From positions 868,001 through 932,000 of the forward strand of contig JAQGEQ010000263.1 in the NCBI GenBank assembly GCA_034620365.1: a DNA stretch of 64,000 nt, in the 5' to 3' direction. Below the pieces are notes generated by a model. That model ran no database searches. It was given only the letters and a program-made list of their open reading frames with translations, and was not told where the DNA came from. Shown here piece after piece: positions 42,901 through 53,194 of this stretch. How positions within the stretch are numbered: the first letter of the stretch is position 1; every line of letters starts with the position of its first letter. Position numbers and translations under genes: made by a program. The stretch is from Pegea sp. RAD2-039 (lineage: Eukaryota; Chordata; Thaliacea; Salpida; Salpidae).

Positions 42901-45900
42901 TCAAGAGTTATGTACTGAAGTTTGGTCGAAAGACTTGGTCCCTGGTGACGTCTTTCTAGTTCCTAATGGTGGAATGCAACTTGCCTGTGATGCTGTACTA
43001 ATTTCTGGTTAGTCTCATTGAAACTGGTGTTTCCACAACCAGCTAAAACTGGTTTCTAGGAAATTGTATCGTTAATGAAAGCATGTTAACTGGTGAAAGT
43101 GTACCAGTCACCAAAACACCAATAACTGTGAAAGATGAAGAGACTTTGTACGATGCAAGAGAGTTTAAACTGAATACTTTGTTCTGTGGTACTTCTGTTA
43201 TTCAAACTAGGTTTGTTCCAACTTATCTAATCAATTTGATTTAATCGTGGTGATTATACAGATACTACACCGGAGAACAAGTGAAAGCGGTTGTAGTGCA
43301 GACCGGTTATTCCACAGCTAAAGGTGACCTGGTCCATAGTATCTTGTACGCCAAAGAAATCAATTTAAAACTTTTGAGAGATTCGTACAAGTTTGTGGGA
43401 GTTCTGTTTGCAATTGCATTTGCTGGTTTGGTCTACACCATCATCTTTATGGTGAGTTGTGAACTCTTGTAGACTTTTTTTAACATCCAAGATGTAGTCG
43501 TCACAAGATGAAGTGATAAGCGATATCGCGTTGAAAGCTCTTGACATCATCACTATCGCGGTTCCACCAGCCCTGCCCGTTGCCCTGACAATTGGCATCG
43601 TTTACGCTCAACAAAGATTAAAGAGAAAGAAGATAAATTGCATCTCGTCTCAGCGGATTAATATCAGTGGACAAGTGAGTGTCACGTGACTAGATGAAGA
43701 TCTAACTGATGACGTCATCACCAGATCGATGTAGTCGCGTTCGACAAAACTGGAACTCTCACAGAGGATGGTCTCGATCTTAATCACATCCTCCCATCTC
43801 GAAACTCTATTTTTCTAAATCCTCTTAAATCAGAAGATGTTCAATCCTCTTTAGAGTGTTCAGATCATCTGCTTCGCGCGCTAGCTACTTGTCACTCGCT
43901 TACTAAGATTGATGACGCGCTCCAGGGAGATCCCCTAGATATTAAGTTGTTTGAAACTACTGGATGGCAACTGAAGGAGCCCGAGGTGCCCTTTTAAGCC
44001 CCATTTCAACTTCTTCATCTAACCAACACTTGAGCAGGTTAATGAGGAAGACCAATTTGACAACATCCAGTCCACATACGTACAACCCTCTTCCATGTCC
44101 ACTCAGGTACGTTTTCATGTCCTCTGTTCACTATTGATTGGTTTGTGTTAGGTCAACACCGCTAACGAGCTTGCGATTGTTCGATGTTTTGGGTTTGAAT
44201 CAAAATTGCAGCGATCTTCAGTCCTGGTCGCGTCCACGCAACAACGCGATATGGTCCTGTACTTAAAAGGTGCCCCTGAAATGGTGATCAGTCTCTGTCG
44301 CCCTGATACTGTCCCCGCTGACTTTGTCGACACCTTCACGGTTAGTAGCAGCTGTGCGCGATCATCTAATCACGTGACTTGTGCGCGATCATCTAATCAC
44401 GTGACTTGTGCGCGATCATCTAATCACGTGATTTGTGCGCGATCACCTAATCACGTGACTTGTGCGCAGGCGTTCACACAGCAGGGAAATCGCGTAATCG
44501 CGATCGCTTACAAACCAGTCAAACTCAGCTGGTTGAAAGCTCAAAAAGTTGAAAGAAGCCAGGTAGAATCGGATCTCGTCTTTCTCGCGTTGGTCGCGCT
44601 TCAAAACAAACTCAAACCACAATCGAAACGTTAGTCTTTTGTGTCCCTGATGCCTCTTAATCCTTGCATCTTCCCCAGTGACCCTGGACACGTTGAAAGC
44701 CGCTAATATCCGTTCGTTGATGGTGACCGGTGACAATCTTCTAACCGCGCTTAGTGTCGCGCGCGAATGTGGAATGATTAATCGCGCTGATAACGTCATA
44801 CTCGCGCATACACAATTACCTGATGACGTCATCGACAAGCCGTCGTTGACGTTTACATATAGTGTAGAAGGCGCCGATGGCAGGTTGGTTATTGATGACC
44901 TAGGAGTAGTGACGAGGTAGAGGAAGAGGCCCGTCGCTGGTGAATATAAAACCTCTTAATCGATGACTCACTACTCCGTATAGGGTCCCAGCGACGAGGT
45001 TGCCATGGCAACCGGTAAAGGCCAAACATTGTGTTGTTGTTGATGACGTCAATTGTTTTGCGAAAGTTTAATTTCGATTTTTTGTTTGTTCAAAGTGAAG
45101 AGTCGGTGACGAAACTAACTGATGAATGGAAGAAGAATACGATTGAAGTGGAAACGACAAAAAAGGTAATCGCGCTCTTGCTTGCTTAGCAACCGCATGT
45201 CATCTGTTGCTTGGCAGTGGCATCTTGCTGTCACCGGAACTGATTTCACCAACATCCGAAAATACTTTCCTGAATGGATACAAGTCTTTGCTGCAAAAGG
45301 TTCATCTTGTTCCTGATCCTCATCTTGACCTTGATCTTTTGATTTGTGATAGGAACCATTTTTGCTCGGATGTCTCCTGATCAGAAGACTGATTTGATTG
45401 AATCCTTGGAAGAAATCGATTACCACGCCTGCATGTGTGGTGATGGGGCGAATGACTGTGGTGCCCTTAAAAGGGCTCCTGTTGGTGTTTCGTTGTCAGA
45501 ATATGAGGTCTGCTTCTAATTTGTCCACGTGTACCTCAACGTTTCTTCCAGGCTTCAATCGCGGCCCCTTTCACCGCGTCTCCTGCACTTGGTATCCAAT
45601 GTGTGCCAATATTAATTCGCGAAGGACGCGCGGCGCTTGTGACGTCATTTGGCATGTTCAAATTCATGGCGTTGTACTCTCTCATCCAGTTCGTCACTAT
45701 CACCATCGCGTACTACTATCTATCTTCACTTAGTGATGTTGGCTTCATGTACATCGATCTTGTGATTATCGACCTTATCGCCATCACCATGTCTCGAAAC
45801 TACCCCTACAAGTCGCCTCACCAATTCTGACCATTCACAAACTAACTGATCTTCATCTCAGGGATCTACATTCTAGTCCTCCATTGACTAGCTTGGTCAG

Positions 45901-46723
45901 CAAGCCGGTATTGGCTTCTCTGATCTTTAATGTGATTCTTCAAGCTGGAATTCAGCTTGCTTCTGATTCTTATCTAATGTCTAGATGTTGGTACAATTCT
46001 TTGCCAGTTGGAGAAGGTGATAACTCCTAATTAATCTCTACATCTTCTCATCATATGTCTTGCAGTCAATCAAACTGTCTTCAACAACCTATCTTCCTGT
46101 GGTTTCAATGTGTCTTTTATTGATCAGAGTCAAGTAAGTTCAGATCTTCTTTTCGTCTTCTTCTGATCACTTTTATGTCTTAGGTTGAAGATGAGAACGA
46201 TTATATGAGTTACAATTCAGCAAACCTTCTACTGTTGTCTGTCTTCTTATATCTCAACGTATCAATCACATTTTCACAAAGTCATCCATATAGAACTCGT
46301 ATACCCAGCAACAAGCCTTTTTTGTTTGTACTTCTCATTTTGTATGCTTTAAATATTTTTATTATATTTTTTGCACCAATCGATGTATTGAATTTTATGC
46401 AAGTTCGTCACCTACCAACTAATGATGTTAAATTTGCAATGATCATCTTTGCTGCTTTACATTTCTCCTTGAGTATTTTGTTTGAAATCTTGGTGATTGA
46501 GAAGTTTTGTGTGTGGAGAATACTTGATGAAGTTTGTGGTAAAAAGTCCATGAAAAAATATCAAAAACTTGTTGAAGAGTTGGAAAACGAGAAAGAAAAA
46601 GTTCGTAGATTCAATCCTAAATCCTGCATCAATAAGAAGATTCAATCTGATATTTTCCATTTGGAAATTTATCAATCAAATACATCGGTTGAAAGTGAGA
46701 ATAAGCTCTCATCTAAAATGTGA
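39999..46723 (+). CDS. ATP13A: P5B-type ATPase, ATP13A2-5 family, complete
   Basis: Endosomal/lysosomal P5B ATPase; characterised family members export polyamines. Exons: 39,999-40,059, 41,701-41,822, 41,877-42,008, 42,141-42,220, 42,274-42,364, 42,415-42,549, 42,613-42,771, 42,818-43,007, 43,060-43,210, 43,262-43,451, 43,498-43,674, 43,725-43,985, 44,038-44,106, 44,152-44,340, 44,470-44,629, 44,679-44,883, 45,096-45,165, 45,218-45,299, 45,353-45,507, 45,552-45,811, 45,862-46,016, 46,066-46,133 and 46,184-46,723. All phases agree, giving 1,233 residues, usual for the family. Motifs: TGES (about 334), the P5B-specific PPALP (about 460), DKTGTLT with phosphorylated Asp about 503, KGAPE (about 644), MVTGDN, then MSPDQK and CGDGAND (about 871). 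N-terminal membrane-associated segment: [16 protein letters not shown]. The C-terminal tail after the last helix is polar, with [16 protein letters not shown]. Exons 17-20 are duplicated in the left arm. Confidence 0.95.
43681..43690. promoter_or_regulatory. Palindromic E-box identical to the CLEAR consensus
   Basis: GTCACGTGAC in ATP13A intron 11. This is the consensus bound by the TFEB/MITF family, which in vertebrates controls lysosomal genes including ATP13A2. Only the sequence match is seen; function in this organism is an inference. Confidence 0.35.
44353..44468. repeat. 27-bp minisatellite with E-boxes in ATP13A intron 14
   Basis: Four exact-length 27-bp units (44,353-44,379, 44,380-44,406, 44,407-44,433, 44,434-44,460) plus a partial fifth whose tgtgcgc runs into the splice acceptor ag. 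Each unit contains TCACGTGA, with CACGTG at 44,371, 44,398, 44,425 and 44,452. The intron is 129 bp (43 codons) and has no stop in the exon frame, so an unspliced message stays open. Family alignment (VDTFT joined to [11 protein letters not shown]) supports removal of the intron. Confidence 0.95.
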
Positions 46724-47700
46724 AACCAAAAATTGTCAACTTCACTTTGTAACTAGGTGCCTTATTACTCCAGCTTTAATTTCTAAAATGGATATTAATA
46801 CTTTTGGCCTGATGCTACTAAAACGTTATTTAAAACGTTGTGTTTCTGAAATCTTTCAAAGTAGTATTAGTAGAAAATTGTTTGATGAATTTATAGTTCA
46901 GCTTTCTATAGCTTTTTTTGTTTTGATGTTTAATATTTTCTGGTTGTTTTGCAAACATTTTTATTTAAAAAGAAAATATTAATGTAATTGTATGAAGTAT
47001 TTTGGAGAACCATAATGAATTATTTGCAGTTGAAATATTTCTGAATTTGCTGAGTAAAGAAATTTATACTTTGTAAATATTTATTATGTGAATACAATAG
47101 AATAGAATTAGGTTAACACTAAGATAGAATTTTTCAAGACCAGTTAAATATTTGTGATTGAAAGCATTTAAGATATTGTTTGAACTAAAATTTTTTTTCT
47201 ATCAATAACACTTCAGTAAAAATATTAATGTTACCTCAGTTCCAAAAATAAACAAAATAACATTTTATTTTCAAGTTTTTAACGACACAGCAATTTCGTT
47301 GCTTAGGAAAAGTGATAGAAAAACAACATTTGAGATAAAACAAGTCTAGCTTATATTTCACATTTACTTATGAAAGTTAGAACGCCAATAGATATCAAGA
47401 TTTCCATAAAAACTAGGATGGCATTTTAATGACAACCATTTCATGCTTTAAAAACTTTTAAATATTAATTCTTAGGTTTTTTTGCTTGACTACTTTGAAT
47501 TTTTTTTTGATGCCATAAAAATTCTTCACCAGTTTTGTTTTAGGAGTCAATTACTCAGAGCACATCCCTTATGGCCGTTCTACTATTATTATTATTTACG
47601 AGTGAATAAAATTTCAAACAACGCTGATTTAGTGATACTGTTTTGAGAATTATTTTGTTGTTTAACCAAACTAATATTTTATCCTAAATTCAAACAAATC
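46724..47700. other. ATP13A 3' flank
   Basis: Downstream of the ATP13A stop a different frame stays open from 46,569 to 46,982 and ends in a hydrophobic stretch (IAFFVLMFNIFWLFCKHF). An acceptor-like tag lies near 46,756. It may be 3' UTR or an alternative last exon; I cannot decide. From 47,010 on, the sequence pairs with the left arm (38,807 downward). Confidence 0.4.
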
Positions 47701-47714
47701 AATCTTTTAATCAG

Positions 47715-49345
47715 CGCATCCTCGCTATAACGGCTGCTGCTAATGGGTCCCTCGCTAATCCGGTCGGTTTCTGTCGAGAGAACTGGCCCAATACTGTTAG
47801 AAAAGGCCTCTGAGTTCCACCGTTTAATTTACGGTGAACACTCTAAACCCTTTTTAACAAGTTAGGGGTTTCAATGGAGGTTTTGCTGGAGATTCGGCTT
47901 GAGGATTCTCAAAATATGCGGTGAGAAATTAAGTTCAGATAGCTCATCTGCTGAGCAATTCGTTAATGAATTTTCTGGCATAACCGAGGGCTACTCCGAA
48001 CATCAAATTTTTAACTGCGATGAAACCGGATTGCACTTTAGAATTTTGCCTGAACATACCTTAATATCAGTACACAACCGGCCGGATGGAACGAAAAAGG
48101 CAAGAGATTGGTTGACAATAAATTCCTGTGCAAATGCCAGTGGAACAATAAAATTACCTTTATTGTTAACTGATAAGAATAAAAATCCGCGTTGTTTTCG
48201 TGATCTCAACTAGGTGGCGCTGCCGGTTGTCTACCGAAATCAAGCAACTTCTTGGATCGACTGTGATATTTTCCGAGATTGGGTTTTTAACTGTTTCGTT
48301 AGCTAAACGAAACAAAAGCTGAGAGAACTTGGACAAGAAGAAAGGACCATTTTGTTCCTCGACAATTGCTCTGCCCATCCAAGTAAGGACGAACTTATAT
48401 CAGCTGATGACAAAATCACTGCCAAGTTTCTACCTCCAAATGTTACTGCACTGATACAACCAATGGATCAAGATGTGCTCGAATCTATTAAAAGGGTCTA
48501 TAGAAAGTCGATTCTGAGAGATCTTGTATCGCATTCAACCTTCACCATACAGGACTTTTTGAAAAGAATTGACATGATCAAAATTGTCAATACCGTTGCA
48601 TCCGCTTGGGATATAGAAACACCAACTGCTATAAGAAACTCATGGAAGAAATTGATGCCATTACCAAGCTCTTCTATGCAAAACAGTGAGCCTTCGGAAG
48701 AAACTACAAACAGCAAGTTTACTCAGCAATTTTCGAGGATGAATATCACATTTCCAGACGATGACATCCAAAACTGGATGAGTTGCGATGGTCCTGGGTA
48801 TGAGCACATGGACGAGTAAGGAATTGTTGCACTGATTTCTGGAGACAACGAAAAAGAGGCGGATGAGGAGGTGGAAGACGAAAATAATGTTTCACAATCA
48901 TCAAAGAAAATAGATGATTACTTAGCCTACTATCGTTTTCAACCAGAAGCCAGACCAGAAAGTGGGTCACAACTTGTCCAATTCCGTGAGTTTTCTGCTT
49001 AGAAACGAGAAAGCACTATCAAACAAACCTCCATTCTTTCCTTTTTCAGAAAGAGTTCCGATATAAATTAAATTGTTTACGGTGTGATTTGTTTTCGTTA
49101 AATTAATTTTAAACCTTATCAAAGTTTTGTTTCGTTTATTTTTTCTCTGTTTTAATTGTTTGGTTCGTTTAAAAAAATGAAAATAAATTAAATTAACGGA
49201 AAATTTAGTGTGCGTTTTATTATATGTATTGCATAATATAAAAGAGGTAGATTGTTTAAAACAACGATTTTTTGTTCTTATCCGGCCAAAGGCTAATTCG
49301 GCCATAATTATAAAAAGAGCTTGCCCAACATGGCCGGATTAACGA
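47715..49345 (+). mobile_element. Tigger/pogo-type DNA transposon remnant
   Basis: Cut-and-paste element of the Tc1/mariner superfamily, jerky/Tigger branch. The ends share the inverted core tcgctaatccggtcgg near 47,750 and, reversed, tcgttaatccggcc near 49,325. Between them lies a decayed transposase (47,899-49,002). The N-terminal DNA-binding CENP-B-like domain is missing, because the frame begins with RILKICGEKLSSDSS, which in relatives follows that domain. Exact ends and target duplication could not be fixed. Confidence 0.8.
47899..49002 (+). pseudogene. Tigger-like transposase, broken
   Basis: DDE-type transposase remnant in one frame. It keeps the first catalytic Asp in FNCDETGLHF, the conserved KARDWLTINSCANASG, the second Asp in LFLDNCSAHPS and the third in QPMDQDVLESIKRVYR. 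Three in-frame stops interrupt it, at about 48,211 (TAG), 48,304 (TAA) and 48,817-48,819 (TAA). After the last stop an acidic C-terminal tail with KKIDDYLAYYRFQPEA continues to the TAG at 49,000-49,002. The catalytic triad is intact but the protein could not be made whole, and the DNA-binding domain is missing. Confidence 0.88.
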
Positions 49346-50180
49346 TTCATTGTACAATCTCATTATTTGTTAATCCTTATTTAGATGCTTCTGAGCAAAC
49401 GTTTGAAACTTAGATAACATAGTGTGGTGTATTAGTAGAGTATCTTGCCGCTGTTGTAAATGTGTTATTCAGGCGTGTATCGTGATTATAATTGTCGCTG
49501 TTGTTAGTCGCCTTCTCATAAATTTGAATAAAGCTCGATGTAAAGAGTCATTATCATTACACATATCACCAAGTGAACACAAATTTGGAAAGCTTCAGTA
49601 TCTCCTCTCACTAAAAGACGTCAGGTCAGCAACTGTAGGGTAAAGTTAGTTAATTCATCTGATACGAAGAAAATTCTCAAACAAATGTGTTGTTGAAATT
49701 AGACAAAAGATTTTTTTTCTTGTTATTCATAAGCAGGGGCATCGAACCAGAACTTGCTGCTCCTTCCTAGTAATCTTGTTTACGACAAAATTATTAGAAA
49801 AATGTTGTCATTCTGAACTGTTAAAAAAATCTGTTTACGGAGTCAAAGTGACCCAAAATAAGATTAAGATATCCACGCTTAATATAATATTAACTATAAT
49901 AGTTCTTCAGGAGATGCACAAGCAAGTATCTTAACTAAATCATTCCTATGAGAGTTGATTTTGAAAAAAGGATAAATATTGAAAAAGATAATGTGGAAAT
50001 TAAAGAAAATAAGCAGAAGCAGAACAGCTGATGTAGAAACTGTACCATAAGAACAATATTGTTTACAAATAGATTAAACATCACATTATTTGCAGTTTGA
50101 TTTATGTGGATATCCAAAAACTCCAAAATTGCTGTTTTGTAAATCAATAATATGAAAATTTCTTTTAAATTAATGTTTAC
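49346..50180. other. Right-arm-only segment, possible orphan exon
   Basis: Lies between the transposon remnant and the point where pairing with the left arm resumes. A plus-strand frame at 49,422-49,643 (73 codons) begins with cysteine pairs (SCRCCKCVIQ), then a strongly hydrophobic helix (ACIVIIIVAVVSRLLINL) and a polar part ending at a possible donor (ggtaaagt). It resembles a membrane-anchor exon, but no partner exon was found. The minus-strand hydrophobic frame at 49,935-50,207 is probably chance. Confidence 0.3.
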
Positions 50181-53075
50181 AAAATATATTAATTTATATT
50201 GGAACATTTGAGAAAACTTTATAAAATGAGTTTAAAAATATTTTTCTTTGTGTAAACGCAGACATCATTATCAAGAGTTTAAAACTAATCTTTTTGCTCT
50301 TTCAAATATATTCTCTCTTGTAGAAGGTCAATAATGTCTTAGCTACTAAAGTGCTTTTCTTTTTACATATTTGCTTCGCTAAACACCTCAGTATCAGCCT
50401 CAAAAAGCAATAAATATGAACAAAACGAATGAAAAGTAATTAGTTATAAGACTCAGAAGTTATTTGTTTCTAATCTTTTCTGGATTTATCAACAAATGGG
50501 TAAATGCTCATTTTAATTTTATTTTAAATCAGAAGTCAAACAGATTTGCAACTTCTACTCCACAAAGATTGAATAACTACTGAAGCAAATTGAATCAAGG
50601 GTGACATTCAATACTTCAGTAAGATTACTTGATCATAAGGAATCGAATTTGTATAAAAAGCCTTCTGGTTGCTAGAAGTTTCCAGAGTTCACTTACAAAG
50701 AAGCAAATGATGGATTACTTGAAGATGTAGATTTTTCTGGTATGTTGAGAACTTCCAAAAGAATTTCTTACAAAAGAAACTCTTCCGATGTTTTGTTTTC
50801 TATTTTTAGCGTTTTTCTATTATTTAAAGAAGAACGAGATGTCGCGTAGAGCAGCAAGAACGTTTCAAAATTGAGTTTATTTTATTATTCACATCTCACT
50901 TGACTAAATCTAATCTTTCTTGACTTTATCAGTAAAAGCTTTCTCGACATCTCCAATTTTTTGTGGGTTTTCTGCTGCTAAAATTTAAAGCTGAAAATCT
51001 TCCTTCTATATAGCTGAAATCAATTCTGTGGTAACCTGAATACCGTTCAAAGCTTTTGAAACTGCTTTTATTGAAATGGTCTGAATAGCAAAATGAGAAT
51101 ATGAATATGCCATTTAGAAGGCTAGATTGAATTATAAACTAAAGATTTTTATTAAGTCTTGCTTCATATTTACAATATACGGTTTGCCAACAATAACTAG
51201 ATAACTAAATTTAGAAAAATCTGAATCACTCCTTTCTTTCAAAGTGATAAATGATTAGAAAGTTTCCAAATCTGTAATTTACCCAAAAGATGAAAAAACT
51301 GTTTCACTAAGTTGGTAAATTGTTTTTTATATCATCTCATTTTTGTAAAACAGGAACCATCTATAATAAATTCTCCAACAAATTATCTACAAACTTTCAA
51401 TTGTGTAGTTTCAATTAAATTAAATTTTATTTTTAGCTCATTGGCATTGTAATTTAGAAGTAGTCTAAAACCTCTTAAACACGATCACAGTTTATATTAA
51501 CTTGATTTTTAATTGATTTACTTTTAATAAATTTATAGTATCTTAAATTTACATTAAAATCCCAAAAATTCTTCCTTATACAGCTACTGATGGTATTTAC
51601 AGTGATGATAGTACTTTATATATTCTATCTAATTAGTTATTTAATAAGATTAATTATAATATTTAACATACTCAAGTTTTCTTCATAAGTATTACACAAC
51701 TTTTCACCTGTATAACAACATGCATGCCCTTTGATGTGGGCGCTTCAACTTATGTTCATCTCTGGAACAACCACTGACCACAAAGTTAATTTGAAATACA
51801 AGTTTGCCTTTTATTAGTATTGTTAGCCAAGAACTGAGTTGTGAACCAATCTAGCAAATTTCTTATTAAATAATTGTACTTTAGATGTAACTTCAACCAG
51901 TATTTCTGATATTAACTTTAATTTTTAACCAGCTTTTTGATAGATACAATAACCAGTTTGCATTAGAGCTGTAATATTTACTATTTGTAGCTTTGAGTTT
52001 AAACCACCATTAGTTACAATTTAAATTAACTGAAAAACTTATTGTTATAACTTTAAATAATTTTGCAGTTTCTAGTTAACAAAATTGTGGCAATACAAAC
52101 TCACTTAAAAAAGTTGATCTTTTTAAATTTAGTAAATCGAATGATGATATTCTCTATGTTTTCAAATGAAAGTGGTCAATTAAAATACTATAAAAGTTTC
52201 TAGATTCAATGTTTGTAAAAAAAGTAGGAAGTTCATTAGATTAGAAATATTTTGGCATTGAAAAAGCTAACGAAAAAATTTAGATAGATCAATATTTGAT
52301 TAAACATTGCCAAACATTTTCTAAAAGAAATAACTGAAGTGATAAGTTGGCAAATAGATAATTATTATCGAATAACCACTAATCCAATAAATTAATTTTC
52401 AGCAAATTTTTTTGCATGTTTTTGAAAATATGAAAAATATTTTGAAGATAATCAGCTTAAAAAAATGAATTGGAATAGTTTAATCTAGTTGGAAATGTAA
52501 AAAGATCATTTATCCTTGTTCAAAGATTACCAGATGATATCATCGCCGCCATATAATGAATGTTGATGATTTTAAATCATTTTATCTCGATTTCGCTATT
52601 ATTTAAAATATGACAAAATTTCAGTTTGCATCACCTCATCCACAAAGTCCAGTATTTTCAGCAATGACATTAAAGAGTTGCTTCAGTTGAAGTTATAAAT
52701 CTTTCGGAGCTAGCCATCTTTAAAAGGATGATTTAAGATTTAAAGATCGAAGATTGATAAGAGAGGGATTGTAAATCTAGCTTGTGAAAATTTCATTCAT
52801 GCTTCGATACCTTCAACTTGATATTAAAGAAAATTTCTAAGATTTTGTCAATTTTACTTATTCTATTTAGTCATAATTAATAATGAAATCTAAATAAAAC
52901 AAAACAAGATCTTTGAAAATCTTAAAGATATTTTTGAGATGTAAACAAAGTTGTAAAAATCAATTAAAACAACAATTTTATTACCGAAACCGAAAACATG
53001 ATTTTAATTGATTGTGAAATACTTAACAAAAGTCAATAAAAACTGAAGAAAACTTTGTAAAGATCAGGAAGCAGT

Positions 53076-53194
53076 TTATTCAGGTTTGGTGAAAGCAATG
53101 ATCGCACGTTGAAACCCTGAAAGCTTTCAATGTTTAAATAAAAAGTTACAAAAATGAAAGAAAGAACTGACCACCAGCATATTGAGGACATTTA
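53076..53194 (-). pseudogene. MEPCE 3' fragment in the right arm
   Basis: Minus-strand copy of the end of MEPCE: a piece of exon 6 (from about 53,194), intron 6 and exon 7 (53,116-53,076) with [13 protein letters not shown] and TAA. It has no upstream exons because the duplication breakpoint lies inside exon 6, so it is non-functional by itself. Confidence 0.92.

Larger units (their letters stand above)
44984..53194 (-). repeat. Right arm of giant inverted duplication
   Basis: Partner of the left arm, beginning in ATP13A intron 16 and ending in a copy of MEPCE exon 6. It holds the 3' third of ATP13A, the complete Tigger-like remnant, a 2.3 kb part with no counterpart on the left (about 47,850-50,180), about 3 kb of spacer (50,183-53,075) that is nearly identical to 35,030-37,935, and a reversed MEPCE 3' fragment. 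No gene is supported in the spacer. Confidence 0.95.

Noticed and set aside
44206-44634. A continuous 142-codon exon through the 27-bp repeats of ATP13A
   Set aside because: Family length and sequence fit only if 44,341-44,469 is removed with its GT-AG ends, giving FVDTFT-AFTQQG. Retention is kept only as a possible isoform.
45603-45838. ATP13A ending at the in-frame TGA after SPHQF
   Set aside because: A canonical donor inside TACAAG^TCG (45,811/45,812) joins in phase to 45,862 and continues with the expected membrane helices.
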